63,937 bases of DNA from Anaerosporobacter mobilis DSM 15930 (lineage in GTDB: Bacteria > Bacillota > Clostridia > Lachnospirales > Lachnospiraceae), in assembly GCF_900142955.1 (NCBI RefSeq), contig NZ_FRCP01000027.1:1-63937 (forward strand). The letters are read 5' to 3'. Numbering within the stretch: the first letter of the stretch is position 1; each line of letters begins with the position of its first letter. Below the pieces are notes generated by a model that saw nothing but the letters and a program-made list of their open reading frames with translations, was not told where the DNA came from and did not search any database. Positions 1 to 7,433 of this stretch are shown here, one piece after another. The position numbers and the translations under genes are program-made.

Positions 1-207
1 TTACCTGTTATAAGTTATTGTTTCTCCGTTACTCATTGCTACATGGACTTTTGTTGGATAGCCGCTTCCGTTTTGTTTTATAGATACCCATGATGCAGTA
101 TCTATTGCAACAGGTATTTTGTGCCCATCTTCGCATCCTTTACAATCATTTTTATCTTTATATTGTGTTCCACAATGATCACATACGTACAACTTTTGCT
201 CTTTCAT
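1..207 (-). CDS. Small zinc-finger-like phage protein (68 aa)
   Basis: This is a hypothetical protein of 68 residues. Near the N-terminus it has Cys-Asp-His-Cys followed about 12 residues later by Cys-Lys-Gly-Cys, a likely zinc ribbon. The start is the ATG at 207, preceded by GGAAGGAGTTAAGT; a longer frame to 246 lacks a ribosome site. It is the last visible gene of the minus-strand early run. The function is unknown; zinc-ribbon proteins of this size are common in prophage early regions. Confidence 0.7.
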   Translation of the reverse strand: MKEQKLYVCDHCGTQYKDKNDCKGCEDGHKIPVAIDTASWVSIKQNGSGYPTKVHVAMSNGETITYNR

Positions 208-293
208 ACTTAACTCCTTCCTGATATATCTTGCCATCGTTGGCAAAACGTTACGGTAGCGGTCAAGCCTGCCCTACCGCAACTACAATGTAT

Positions 294-626
294 CTAGTCA
301 AACCACTCTTCAATATCATCAATAATTCTTTTGTTTTCCTTGTCTGGTAGCCCGAGTGGTTTCCAACTGTCTACCACACTCATTTGCAGAAATCCAGGAT
401 TCCACTCTTCTCCACACTCAACCGAATCCAATTCCCACTTTTCACTTACATCAAGAAAATAATCGCTATCTCTATTTAGCCAATCCGCTTCTCTGTATTG
501 ATAAATTTTTGGTGTTCTGTCTCCAAGTGCATGGAGTACAACACATAGCATTTTGTCACTAGGAACAACATTACTTCCACTCTGGAACCAACCATTGTCA
601 GGTATATTAATCACAACATTGCTCAT
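294..626 (-). CDS. DUF551-like phage protein
   Basis: This 110-residue acidic protein is rich in tryptophan (about six). The pattern of an N-terminal Asn-Gly-Trp, an internal Ala-Asp-Trp segment and a Trp-Lys-Pro-Leu-Gly-Leu-Pro motif near residue 90 resembles the DUF551 family of phage and prophage proteins. That assignment is by eye only. The ATG at 626 has an AAGGA ribosome site. It is co-directional with its neighbours and probably in the same transcript. Confidence 0.55.
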   Translation of the reverse strand: MSNVVINIPDNGWFQSGSNVVPSDKMLCVVLHALGDRTPKIYQYREADWLNRDSDYFLDVSEKWELDSVECGEEWNPGFLQMSVVDSWKPLGLPDKENKRIIDDIEEWFD

Positions 627-649
627 ATAATCCTTCCTTCCCTAATCAT

Positions 650-1129
650 TTACATTGCTCCTGCATCTTCTAACGCTTTGTAATATTCACTTGCTTTGAT
701 TTCCTTGAATGCATCGTTGAAGCACTCGAAGTCGCATTTTGATTCGTATGTAGCATAAAATGTTCCGTTTACCTCTGACATACTCTCATAGCATCTACCA
801 GTATTGGAAAAGAAGAACATTAGATGTGGTCTACATAAATCCTTTATATCCCTTTCCTTGCACTTTGCTACCCATGCCTTTGATGTAGCCGAACTCTTCT
901 TAAATTCTCCATCGCATGACTTCTTCATCTCGTCTTTGAATTTTTCTCTATCTTTCTTAGTAGGTACTATCCACAATCTATCTACTACTGGGTAATATTC
1001 TTTTGTCTCTATTTCACATTCTTTAGCTAATTCCTTAAAGGTACTATTTATTTCGTACTGTTCTTTCTTCCAAGCTGAATATGCTTTTGCTACTTCACTA
1101 TCTTTATCAACTACATAATATTTTTTCAT
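650..1129 (-). CDS. Hypothetical phage protein (159 aa)
   Basis: This is a soluble, lysine- and glutamate-rich protein of 159 residues with no signal peptide or membrane segment. Six cysteines are scattered through it without a clear zinc-binding spacing. The ATG at 1129 is preceded by AAGGAGCTAATCA. I do not recognise a family with confidence. Its place in the early gene run, between a DUF551-like and a zinc-ribbon gene, suggests an accessory phage protein. Confidence 0.6.
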   Translation of the reverse strand: MKKYYVVDKDSEVAKAYSAWKKEQYEINSTFKELAKECEIETKEYYPVVDRLWIVPTKKDREKFKDEMKKSCDGEFKKSSATSKAWVAKCKERDIKDLCRPHLMFFFSNTGRCYESMSEVNGTFYATYESKCDFECFNDAFKEIKASEYYKALEDAGAM

Positions 1130-1145
1130 TGATTAGCTCCTTCCT

Positions 1146-1313
1146 TTAATCAGTATCAAATTCTCCAATGTCAGTTCCTTCACTTGCTAAATACTCTTTT
1201 CTTGTCATGTTCCAACAATGTTCACACATTTTGGCTGGTATATCTGCCATATAAGGTGTTCCTCTAACAATTTGATTGTCATCACCACAATAATTACATG
1301 TTCCTGTTTTCAT
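1146..1313 (-). CDS. Small zinc-ribbon protein (55 aa)
   Basis: This short gene encodes 55 residues. It carries Cys-Asn-Tyr-Cys at residues 6-9 and Cys-Glu-His-Cys at 30-33, a clear pair of CxxC knuckles for one zinc. The ATG at 1313 follows GGGAAGGAAAAAGCGA. Its length, strand and spacing match the neighbouring phage genes. No function is assigned. Confidence 0.65.
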   Translation of the reverse strand: MKTGTCNYCGDDNQIVRGTPYMADIPAKMCEHCWNMTRKEYLASEGTDIGEFDTD

Positions 1314-1344
1314 TCGCTTTTTCCTTCCCTAAACCTTTAGTTAT

Positions 1345-1635
1345 TTATTTAACCAAACATCTTTCAATAGTTCCCTCTGTAATTCTTGATTGCCTAGCTC
1401 TATCAGGTGTCATAACATGAACACACCAACCTGAAGATACTATGAATTTATTTGGATAATTAATATGTAAATAACCCTCTATCTTTTCTTCTAAAGTATG
1501 CATTGCCTCATGAATATCATTGTGACAATACTCATCTTCATAATCTGTTTCGTCTAAATAACTACCAAAAACAAAAGATGGTTCTTTCACGTCTTGCATG
1601 AACATATCAAATTCTTCGTTAACAATTTCCAGCAT
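1345..1635 (-). CDS. Hypothetical phage protein (96 aa)
   Basis: This is an acidic protein of 96 residues with no signal peptide, membrane segment or recognisable motif. The ATG at 1635 is preceded by GGAAAGGAAGAACAAGAA. It sits 36 bp downstream of the putative HTH gene that ends at 1672. The family is not recognised. Confidence 0.55.
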   Translation of the reverse strand: MLEIVNEEFDMFMQDVKEPSFVFGSYLDETDYEDEYCHNDIHEAMHTLEEKIEGYLHINYPNKFIVSSGWCVHVMTPDRARQSRITEGTIERCLVK

Positions 1636-1671
1636 TTCTTGTTCTTCCTTTCCTAAAAAACCTTTATTTTG

Positions 1672-1950
1672 TTATACTCGTTCTACTACATTTATAGCAC
1701 CAACATTCTTACACATTTCAGCTATAGACTTCTCACGATCTAATTGCCTTTGCTCTGCAGCTTTTAAATCTTCTTCATACATTCTGTCACTCTCAAGCTT
1801 AAGCAACGTCATTGCTGCATAATATCTCGGGGTACACACTCTATTAGTTCCATCTGCAATTTGATACAATGCTGGTCTACTGTACCCAAGCAACTTAGCA
1901 AATGAACTAACATCATGATTAAATTTCTTTGAAACGACTTTTAAATCCAT
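1672..1950 (-). CDS. Putative helix-turn-helix phage protein (92 aa)
   Basis: This 92-residue protein has an N-terminal region (about residues 1-40, with Phe-Ala-Lys-Leu-Leu-Gly-Tyr-Ser-Arg and Ala-Leu-Tyr-Gln-Ile) that reads like a helix-turn-helix; the C-terminal part is charged and probably helical. The start is the ATG at 1950, about nine bases after AAAGGAG. An upstream TTG directly abuts that ribosome site and is unlikely. It may be a small DNA-binding regulator, but no specific family is recognised. Confidence 0.55.
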   Translation of the reverse strand: MDLKVVSKKFNHDVSSFAKLLGYSRPALYQIADGTNRVCTPRYYAAMTLLKLESDRMYEEDLKAAEQRQLDREKSIAEMCKNVGAINVVERV

Positions 1951-2013
1951 TTTTGTCAACTCCTTTACATTTTGTTGTGCTTTTGTAAGTTCTTAGTGTG
2001 CTAAACCTTTATT

Positions 2014-2226
2014 TTAATACCAAACTGGTGCAAACTTAGGTAAATTACGTATCCCGCCAAACGGCAATGATACTCCTTCTTTTTGCTCAATTTTCCTTTG
2101 TTCACAACATTTTTTACAGTAATATAAATCTATTCTGTGATAATGTGCATAATAGTGTTCATATCCGCTAACGCTTGTCTTTTTCTGGGTTTCTTGAAAT
2201 ATCCATTCGTGATCACAATTTTCCAT
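2014..2226 (-). CDS. Small cysteine-containing phage protein (70 aa)
   Basis: This 70-residue protein has Cys at position 3 followed by Asp-His, and a Cys-Lys-Lys-Cys-Cys cluster near residue 40, a possible metal site. It is rich in Tyr and His. The ATG at 2226 follows AAAGGACGGTGATTAAT; a GTG nine bases upstream is an alternative start. The function is unknown. Confidence 0.55.
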   Translation of the reverse strand: MENCDHEWIFQETQKKTSVSGYEHYYAHYHRIDLYYCKKCCEQRKIEQKEGVSLPFGGIRNLPKFAPVWY

Positions 2227-2247
2227 ATTAATCACCGTCCTTTATTC

Positions 2248-2637
2248 TTAATCAATATTTTCAAATTCTATAGGAATCCACATCTTAGGATTGTAATTAA
2301 GAGTATATTTGTAATTTGATACATTTTTAGCTTTCAATTGTTCAACTACATAAGTTACATTGTCACTTAATCCTACAAAGTGTTTTTGATAATTACCGTT
2401 TTCATCTTCTACAATTATTTCTAGCTGATTATCGTTCGTATCTGCTGTTATAGACAATTTGCCTGTCATCTGAAACAATACATCTCCCTCAATGCAATTG
2501 ATAACTGTTAACTGTCTTATTACGTTGAAGCTATCCGCTTCTTGAGATAAATTTTGTGATACTCTATCTGCCTGCGTTGTACACCCTGTTAATAGTAATG
2601 CTATTGTTAATGCGATAAATAATAATCCTTTTTTCAT
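2248..2637 (-). CDS. Predicted lipoprotein of the beta-sandwich phage type
   Basis: This 129-residue protein has a lipoprotein signal peptide: Lys-Lys, a hydrophobic stretch, then the lipobox Leu-Leu-Thr-Gly-Cys with the lipidated Cys at residue 19. The mature part alternates polar and hydrophobic residues as beta-strands do. Similar small beta-sandwich lipoproteins are common in clostridial prophages and conjugative elements, where their role is unknown. The ATG at 2637 has an AAAAGGAGAATTTAAT ribosome site. Surface localisation after lysogeny is inferred. Confidence 0.7.
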   Translation of the reverse strand: MKKGLLFIALTIALLLTGCTTQADRVSQNLSQEADSFNVIRQLTVINCIEGDVLFQMTGKLSITADTNDNQLEIIVEDENGNYQKHFVGLSDNVTYVVEQLKAKNVSNYKYTLNYNPKMWIPIEFENID

Positions 2638-2667
2638 ATTAAATTCTCCTTTTGATTTTAAATTTAT

Positions 2668-3036
2668 TTACTCTACTCTGTTAATGCTTGCTTGTTCGCT
2701 GAATCCGTTCGGATATCGTTTCTTTAGCTTCTCAATATTAATCTCTGCAATCTCATTCATGCTAAATCCAAATGATTCACACATTAATGCTATGTACCAC
2801 ATGCAATCGCTGATCTCTTTTTTTATTTCATCACCTTCGATTTGATGCCCGTGAAAAATTATTTTCTTAATCATGTCATTAACTTCGCCAACTTCTCCTG
2901 CTAGTCCTAAACATGCATTAATTATTCCTCCTACATCAACTATCCCTTGTCCTTTTTCTATTTCAGAGTTTAGTCTTTCCGTACACTTACCGTCATTCGT
3001 CCTCATTGCTAAATCTTGATATTCTTTAATTTGCAT
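2668..3036 (-). CDS. MazG-like nucleotide pyrophosphohydrolase
   Basis: This 122-residue protein belongs to the all-alpha NTP pyrophosphatase (MazG-like) superfamily. The metal-binding pattern is visible as Gly-Glu-Val-Gly-Glu-Val-Asn-Asp near residues 47-54 and Glu-Ile-Ser-Asp near residue 76, matching the usual ExxE...ExxD arrangement. Members hydrolyse (d)NTPs to monophosphates; phage copies are thought to adjust nucleotide pools or alarmones. The ATG at 3036 follows GGAGGGAGTAAAGAACG. It overlaps the end of the upstream HTH/zinc gene by 11 bp, so the two are probably translationally coupled. Confidence 0.8.
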   Translation of the reverse strand: MQIKEYQDLAMRTNDGKCTERLNSEIEKGQGIVDVGGIINACLGLAGEVGEVNDMIKKIIFHGHQIEGDEIKKEISDCMWYIALMCESFGFSMNEIAEINIEKLKKRYPNGFSEQASINRVE

Positions 3037-3424
3037 CGTTCTTTACTCCCTCCGTTAACTTGTCATACTTCACTGTACATGACCATGTACAAATCTTACG
3101 CTCTCTGTTGTTTATACACCGTTGGTATGGCCATTTATCTGCCACGCTACCTACATAATCATAAAATATCTTACCGCACACTGGACACGCATATTCTCTA
3201 TCTCTAGGCTTTCTAGTAGGCTTCATAGGCTTGAATTTCTCTACCAACGCTTTTCTAGGCCTACCTTTTCTTTGCTTTCTTTTAAACCCATTTTCTTTTA
3301 AGATTTGTGATAAACTATCTGTAGACACATGGAAGTATCCGCATAGTTCATGATGTGAGTAACCATCATCATATAGTCTTTTCAATTCTTCAAGATCAAC
3401 TTGATTTCGTGTTCTCACTATCAT
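3026..3424 (-). CDS. HTH and zinc-finger phage protein
   Basis: This 132-residue protein has an N-terminal helix-turn-helix-like part (about residues 8-45) resembling a recombinase/homeodomain HTH, followed by a basic linker rich in Lys, Arg and Pro. A zinc module near residue 80 has Cys-Pro-Val-Cys paired with two later cysteines. The ATG at 3424 fits the AAAGGTAGGTG ribosome site. It overlaps the LexA-like gene by 29 bp. It is probably a sequence-specific DNA-binding protein of the element, but its target is unknown. Confidence 0.65.
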   Translation of the reverse strand: MIVRTRNQVDLEELKRLYDDGYSHHELCGYFHVSTDSLSQILKENGFKRKQRKGRPRKALVEKFKPMKPTRKPRDREYACPVCGKIFYDYVGSVADKWPYQRCINNRERKICTWSCTVKYDKLTEGVKNDAN

Positions 3425-3665
3425 CACCTACCTTTACGTATGCATAACCAGGTACTCTCAACGCTCTTGATGCGCCCATTTCTGCATCTGTCTCAAGCAT
3501 TCCATTAGCTAACATTGTATAAATATGATTCTGTATACAAGATGAGGAACTTACGTATACACCATTTTTTATTTCTTCGTAAGTTGGGCCATATCCATGT
3601 TCTTTATTGTATTTAACAATAAAATCTCGTATCTGCTCTCTACGTTTCTCTCCTACTTTATTCAT
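3396..3665 (-). CDS. LexA-type winged-helix DNA-binding protein without protease domain
   Basis: This 89-residue protein matches the N-terminal winged helix of LexA: Arg-Glu-Gln-Ile-Arg-Asp-Phe-Ile start, Gly-Tyr-Gly-Pro-Thr-Tyr-Glu-Glu-Ile, and a Leu-Arg-Val-Pro-Gly tail. The S24 autoprotease domain of full LexA is absent, so it should not respond to RecA by self-cleavage. Such truncated LexA-like proteins are common in prophages. Its ATG overlaps the stop of the upstream 51-residue gene by eight bases (ATGAATAA), implying coupling. Confidence 0.7.
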   Translation of the reverse strand: MNKVGEKRREQIRDFIVKYNKEHGYGPTYEEIKNGVYVSSSSCIQNHIYTMLANGMLETDAEMGASRALRVPGYAYVKVGDDSENTKSS

Positions 3666-3813
3666 ACGCTTCGTATTCCTCCTTGGACATTTCTTCTATC
3701 CCAACGTCACAACCTTCTACGTCTTTTACAAAATCCGTGTAGTTATCACTATCTGGATTAATACATACTGACTTTGTAGATCCTTCCTTGCAAATACATT
3801 CTTTACACTTCAT
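3658..3813 (-). CDS. Small cysteine-rich phage protein (51 aa)
   Basis: This short gene encodes 51 residues, starting at the ATG at 3813 after AAGGGGTGATATC. Cys at positions 3, 6, 8 and 17, with another near 35, suggests metal binding; the C-terminus is very acidic. It lies four bases after the replisome organizer stop and overlaps the LexA-like start by eight bases, so it is firmly embedded in the operon. The function is unknown. Confidence 0.65.
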   Translation of the reverse strand: MKCKECICKEGSTKSVCINPDSDNYTDFVKDVEGCDVGIEEMSKEEYEAYE

Positions 3814-3817
3814 GATA

Positions 3818-4714
3818 TCACCCCTTATTCAATAATCTCTGCTCTAGGCTACTATAATCGGTTTGGCTATATACGCGCTGTGGAAACTGATTAAATTTGT
3901 TTGTAGATTGTGTTTGTGGCTTAGTATTCTTCTTGTTCTTGCTCTGTAAAAATAATGTCTCATATTTCTCCCTAAACTTCTTTGTGCTCCTTATATTGCT
4001 CTTCCAAAAGTTATCACTTGTAGCATATAAGAGAGTAGACCATATATCTGCTTCGCTCTGTTTATCAAGTCTTTTCATCTTCTCGACATGATCACACCAA
4101 TCATCTATTGATTTATCATTATCCGGTATCTTTGCGTTAGGCATTTCACTAGCTATACTGTTTATTAAGTAATTAACGCATTTCATTTCAAAGGAATCGT
4201 TTGCATACTTTTTTTCGTATGCAAGACTATGTTCTTTATTATCTATATCTATTTCTATTTCTTTATCTAGTTCTATTGCGTTACCTTGCGTTACTGTAAC
4301 GTTATGTGTAGCGTTACTATCAGATAATAGCTTTTGCTTACTTCGTAATTTAGCTTGCCTTTTTCTTGCTTGTTCCCTTATTTTTTCTAATCCATCAATA
4401 TTTTGATGTTCTTCCCAACCAGTTATTAGTAAATTCTCGTTATAATAATCTATCATTCCAAGTTGCACAAGAGCATTTATTGCGAGGATTATTGTATTTT
4501 CTTCAAAATCCAACTCTTTAGCTAACATTTTTGTTGTATATGGTACATTTTCCGTTAAAAATATCATTCCACTTGTATTACATCTTCCTGCTATAGTTAG
4601 GAGCATAACCCATATTAGAATTATGTTATTCCCTTCTGGCAGGCTTCTTAAGTATTTGATTTTACGATTGTTAAACATATCAATGCTTAACCTAATCCAC
4701 TTAACGTCTCCCAA
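3818..4714 (-). CDS. Phage replisome organizer (DnaD-like initiator)
   Basis: This 298-residue protein matches the phage replisome organizer N-terminal family: an opening Val-Lys-Trp-Ile-Arg-Leu, a winged-helix region to about residue 110 and a basic Ala-Arg-Lys-Arg-Gln-Ala-Lys linker. The C-terminal half contains DnaD-like segments such as Ile-Asp-Asp-Trp. These proteins bind the element origin and recruit host DnaC/DnaB-type loaders. Translation probably starts at a TTG at 4714, since GGAAGGAGTGATAAC precedes it and no ATG is near. The origin is often inside or next to such genes, but iterons were not found by eye. Confidence 0.8.
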   Translation of the reverse strand: MGDVKWIRLSIDMFNNRKIKYLRSLPEGNNIILIWVMLLTIAGRCNTSGMIFLTENVPYTTKMLAKELDFEENTIILAINALVQLGMIDYYNENLLITGWEEHQNIDGLEKIREQARKRQAKLRSKQKLLSDSNATHNVTVTQGNAIELDKEIEIDIDNKEHSLAYEKKYANDSFEMKCVNYLINSIASEMPNAKIPDNDKSIDDWCDHVEKMKRLDKQSEADIWSTLLYATSDNFWKSNIRSTKKFREKYETLFLQSKNKKNTKPQTQSTNKFNQFPQRVYSQTDYSSLEQRLLNKG

Positions 4715-4810
4715 GTTATCACTCCTTCCAGGGGATAGGCAGTATCCCCTAGGCTGTTTTATGCATCTAATACTGTGATATATTTAAAATGCAACAACTA
4801 TGTATGTTTC

Positions 4811-4921
4811 TTAAGGTGTTTCAACCGTTCCTTCGTTACGTAAACCCAAATTTAGTAGTACTTTCTCATATGTCAACCCTACAATTCTCTCTTCTGTACA
4901 AGTATTAGATTCTTTAATCAT
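4811..4921 (-). CDS. Possible short phage ORF (36 aa)
   Basis: This is an open frame of 36 residues between the replisome organizer and a 45-residue gene. It has no convincing ribosome site of its own, although the upstream 45-residue gene ends 22 bases before the ATG at 4921. It could be a remnant or a translated small protein. Apart from this frame, the stretch 4715-4942 holds nothing I recognise. Confidence 0.25.
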   Translation of the reverse strand: MIKESNTCTEERIVGLTYEKVLLNLGLRNEGTVETP

Positions 4922-4942
4922 ACGATCAGTTTTTATATTGAT

Positions 4943-5080
4943 TTATGCTGTCTCTTGTTTAAATTGCTCTTTTAAAGTATTAGTTATTGATTTCATTATC
5001 AAAGCATATAACTGATTAGGAATTGGATAGTTTTTATCAACAGTTTTATAGACTTCATGTGCAATTTTCTTTACGTCCAC
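4943..5080 (-). CDS. Small phage protein with GTG start (45 aa)
   Basis: This frame of 45 residues starts at the GTG at 5080, preceded by a strong GGAGG at the right distance (GGAGGTAATAGTCAA). The product is helical and charged, with no membrane segment or cysteines. The strong ribosome site and its place in a dense gene run support expression. No family is recognised. Confidence 0.55.
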   Translation of the reverse strand: MDVKKIAHEVYKTVDKNYPIPNQLYALIMKSITNTLKEQFKQETA

Positions 5081-5163
5081 TTGACTATTACCTCCGTTTG
5101 TGATATTCTCACCTTGAATTTATTTTTATATGTTGAATCCTTTGGAATGCCAGTTCCTTAGGA

Positions 5164-5400
5164 TTATTTTCTTATGCCTAAATCAACAAAGACTTTTCTA
5201 AGTAGCAAATATCCTTGATGATCTGGTATTTCTTTCAGTACTTCTGTTATTTCTTCGTTGTATTGATCAATCTTAATTTCATCTACTAAGCACTGTTCAA
5301 ATGGTTTCTTATATTCTTTTCCACCATAACCACAATCCCTAGGTTTTTGATGTAGCTGCGTTGCTACTCCATTCTGCTTGCTTATTCTGTTAATGCTCAA
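5164..5400 (-). CDS. Hypothetical phage protein (78 aa)
   Basis: This is a soluble, charged protein of 78 residues. Translation probably begins at a TTG at 5400, 5 bases after AGGAGGACAAGCA. That same leader string also precedes two other genes of this run (starts at 5845 and 6101). The start overlaps the stop of the upstream membrane protein gene by four bases. The function is unknown. Confidence 0.5.
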   Translation of the reverse strand: MSINRISKQNGVATQLHQKPRDCGYGGKEYKKPFEQCLVDEIKIDQYNEEITEVLKEIPDHQGYLLLRKVFVDLGIRK

Positions 5401-5609
5401 TGCTTGTCCTCCTTCCCTGTTAGATAAGCAACACTACTGTTAAACAGTATCAGTAGTATAAATATTAATAGCCTGCGTGTTGCTTGTAGCATATTTATGT
5501 TGCCTTGCTCTAAGGCCCCGATTGTTCCGTATGCAAGTATAAACATCAGAATTGTTATTACTATGCTTGTCCTGTTAATTACCTTTGCTGTTCTCATAGG
5601 CTTCACCAT
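5397..5609 (-). CDS. Small two-helix membrane protein (70 aa)
   Basis: This 70-residue protein has two predicted membrane helices (about residues 12-33 and 44-63) and a short lysine-rich tail. Its ATG at 5609 overlaps the stop of the upstream gene (TAATG), so translation is probably re-initiated. Small membrane proteins in this position of a prophage can act in exclusion or be neutral; no homology is recognised. Confidence 0.55.
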   Translation of the reverse strand: MVKPMRTAKVINRTSIVITILMFILAYGTIGALEQGNINMLQATRRLLIFILLILFNSSVAYLTGKEDKH

Positions 5610-5845
5610 TAATACTTTTGAGATAGATATGCTACCCCACTTTTATCTAATGTCGAGTTTCTGTAATGACCATCTTTTAATTTATGAATCATTACAATAG
5701 CTTGTAAATTCTCATCATTTGTATTTATTTTTATGTTTCTAACACTATATGTGTTTTCATCTTCTAAAATTGTTTCATAGTCCTCACTTAGATGTATTAG
5801 GGTAGATGCTTTTCCTGTCAATTCTACTATAGCTTTTTCTTCCAT
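5609..5845 (-). CDS. Hypothetical phage protein (78 aa)
   Basis: This is a 78-residue soluble protein without recognised motifs. Its ATG at 5845 overlaps the stop of the upstream frameshifted gene (TAATG) and lies downstream of AGGAGGACAAGCA. It is coupled at its own stop to the membrane protein gene. The function is unknown. Confidence 0.5.
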   Translation of the reverse strand: MEEKAIVELTGKASTLIHLSEDYETILEDENTYSVRNIKINTNDENLQAIVMIHKLKDGHYRNSTLDKSGVAYLSQKY

Positions 5846-6101
5846 TATTGCTTGTCCTCCTGTTCTGGAATAATGTCTAATATGTAATCACCAGTACATG
5901 AGATTCCTTCTTCACTTAACATTACACTTTTTGCAATGTATACATATTCAATCTGTTTGATAAATTCAAGGATTAAACAGTTATCAGAACAATCTTCTTT
6001 GCTTGTACATTCCTCTGATCTGTTTAGTTCATATCCCTCTAATTTTTGAATATACTTGTATCTGTTTCAGCAAATACTTCTTTTATTCTTTGATTTCTCA
6101 T
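5845..6101 (-). pseudogene. Frameshifted phage gene (about 85 codons)
   Basis: A well-placed start at 6101 (after GGAGGACAAGCA) reads 20 codons and hits TAG near 6042. Another frame then continues without interruption to the TAA at 5845, in cysteine-containing sequence typical of these small genes (Ser-Glu-Glu-Cys...Cys-Ser-Asp-Asn-Cys). The span is 257 bp, not a multiple of three, so one base is missing or two are extra at about 6040-6060. It could be a decayed gene, a sequencing error or, less likely, programmed frameshifting; no slippery heptamer is obvious. Confidence 0.55.
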
Positions 6102-6112
6102 TGCTTGTCCTC

Positions 6113-6811
6113 CTAATTGATGCACATCTGCTGATTACAGTCATTGATAAATAACTGTGTAGTATAGCAAGGTTTCCAATTCTGTATAAATTGTCTAGCC
6201 TTATCAAAGTCGATTACAGCTATGTTGTTTCGGCTATTTACATTAAAGTAGTTCTTGATATCACGATTGCACTCAGTAAAAACCTTTCTACTAATCTCTT
6301 TATAAGCGTTTGTTTCTTTTCCCCCTAGTGCATCTATTACCTGCTTATTAACTAGTTTTTCTAATGCGAGTTGTTGCGAGTAGTCAATTGTCATGTTGTT
6401 CTCAAGTGCTGTAACACGATCCGATACGTTATCAATCATTGTAAGCTGTTCTCTCATAATTTCTTGAGTTGTAAGTGGCTTTTGATATGTACCATTTTTG
6501 CGAATATCTGGTAGTACTTTACTTGTTACCCACTTCTTAAATCGTTTAGCTGATTCTAACTTGCTACCGAAGATTAAAGCATATAAACCGCTTTCGTTAA
6601 TGATTGTTGTATCTTGTATTCTTCCTAACGAATCTGTGATGCCTTGTTTTAGGGTATCATCTTTATCAACGTGTGTAGCAATTGCATTCTGTGGTTTTGC
6701 ATATCCTAATATTGTTGCTACATCTGTTCCAACAAAATAAGGTTCCTCGTTAATAGTTACTGTTCGAACTTGTCCAAATTCTGCACTTGTAAAAATTTTT
6801 AAATCGTTCAT
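6113..6811 (-). CDS. Bro-N domain phage antirepressor
   Basis: This 232-residue protein has a Bro-N domain (about residues 5-110; Tyr-Phe-Val-Gly-Thr-Asp-Val-Ala and Trp-Val-Thr-Ser-Lys-Val-Leu-Pro are typical). A coiled-coil-like linker follows, then a C-terminal domain resembling the ORF6C family. Such proteins act as antirepressors or DNA-binding regulators in Gram-positive prophages. It sits directly downstream of a 45-residue gene and about 220 bp from a repressor-type palindrome at 7036, so it is probably the first major early gene under repressor control. Confidence 0.8.
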   Translation of the reverse strand: MNDLKIFTSAEFGQVRTVTINEEPYFVGTDVATILGYAKPQNAIATHVDKDDTLKQGITDSLGRIQDTTIINESGLYALIFGSKLESAKRFKKWVTSKVLPDIRKNGTYQKPLTTQEIMREQLTMIDNVSDRVTALENNMTIDYSQQLALEKLVNKQVIDALGGKETNAYKEISRKVFTECNRDIKNYFNVNSRNNIAVIDFDKARQFIQNWKPCYTTQLFINDCNQQMCIN

Positions 6812-6821
6812 ATGATCCTCC

Positions 6822-6959
6822 TTATTTCTTTTTTAGTTCTAATATTGCTTTTTTGATTTCTTTAGCATATTCTCTTGCTTCTTGTTCTGGAATATCCAAA
6901 ACTCTTTCTGTTACTTTAAAACCATTAAGCGTGCTATATGTTGCATTCTTATATTTCAT
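6822..6959 (-). CDS. Small phage protein (45 aa)
   Basis: This 45-residue protein starts at the ATG at 6959 after GGAGCAAAA. It is very rich in Lys and Glu with a helical C-terminal half. It ends 11 bases before the antirepressor start and shares its ribosome-site region. As the first gene of the minus-strand early transcript, it lies behind the operator at 7036-7050. The function is unknown. Confidence 0.6.
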   Translation of the reverse strand: MKYKNATYSTLNGFKVTERVLDIPEQEAREYAKEIKKAILELKKK

Positions 6960-7035
6960 TTTTGCTCCTAATGTTTTTATACATTATATGTATTATGGGT
7001 TGTACATGTTTACCATCTCTTATCGTGTCGTTATC

Positions 7036-7050
7036 ATCACTTATAGTGTT
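7036..7050. promoter_or_regulatory. Repressor operator upstream of the early minus-strand operon
   Basis: The 15-base sequence ATCACTTATAGTGTT is a near-perfect palindrome of the same type as four others nearby (at 7288, 7310, 7434 and 7456). It lies about 80 bp upstream of the 45-residue gene that precedes the antirepressor. The likely role is binding one or both XRE regulators. This is inference from the shared palindrome. Confidence 0.55.
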
Positions 7051-7058
7051 GTTAATGA

Positions 7059-7253
7059 CTAAAAAAATAATTCTTGTATTGTTTTATTATAGTATTTTGC
7101 AAGAATAATTTTATTTGAATCTCTTGGCACTCTTTCTCCATTTTCATACATTGAAATTGTTGATGGTGCTATTCCTGTTTCTTTAGCTACCAGTGCTTGG
7201 CTTTTATTACCTCTGCACTCAATCAGTCTCTCTGCAATTGTATTAGCCACCAT
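7059..7253 (-). CDS. XRE-family helix-turn-helix regulator (64 aa)
   Basis: This 64-residue protein is a minimal Cro/CI-type HTH: Ser-Gln-Ala-Leu-Val-Ala-Lys-Glu-Thr-Gly-Ile-Ala-Pro-Ser-Thr-Ile-Ser covers the recognition helices. It starts at the ATG at 7253 after a strong AAGGAGGTGATTA site. It is divergent from the 127-residue repressor and looks like the Cro side of a CI/Cro switch. Two operator-like palindromes lie just upstream (7288-7324). Confidence 0.8.
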   Translation of the reverse strand: MVANTIAERLIECRGNKSQALVAKETGIAPSTISMYENGERVPRDSNKIILAKYYNKTIQELFF

Positions 7254-7287
7254 TAATCACCTCCTTGTTTTGTTGTAAGTCCATATT

Positions 7288-7324
7288 ATCACTTTGTGTG
7301 ATTATGGTCAACACTTTTAGTGAT
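7288..7324. promoter_or_regulatory. Paired operators upstream of the Cro-like gene
   Basis: Two 15-base palindromes lie seven bases apart: ATCACTTTGTGTGAT (7288-7302, perfect arms) and AACACTTTTAGTGAT (7310-7324). Both match the (A)WCAC-N5-GTGWT pattern of the other three sites. Their place about 35 bp upstream of the Cro-like start suggests control of that gene. Confidence 0.6.
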
Positions 7325-7433
7325 GTTTTTAGTATTTTTATTTACTTTTTACAAATTTCATCATGTAATTATGCATAATTTTGTTACTTTTTAACAGTCA
7401 TATGTTGTATATTTTTACCTTTTTACATTTTAT

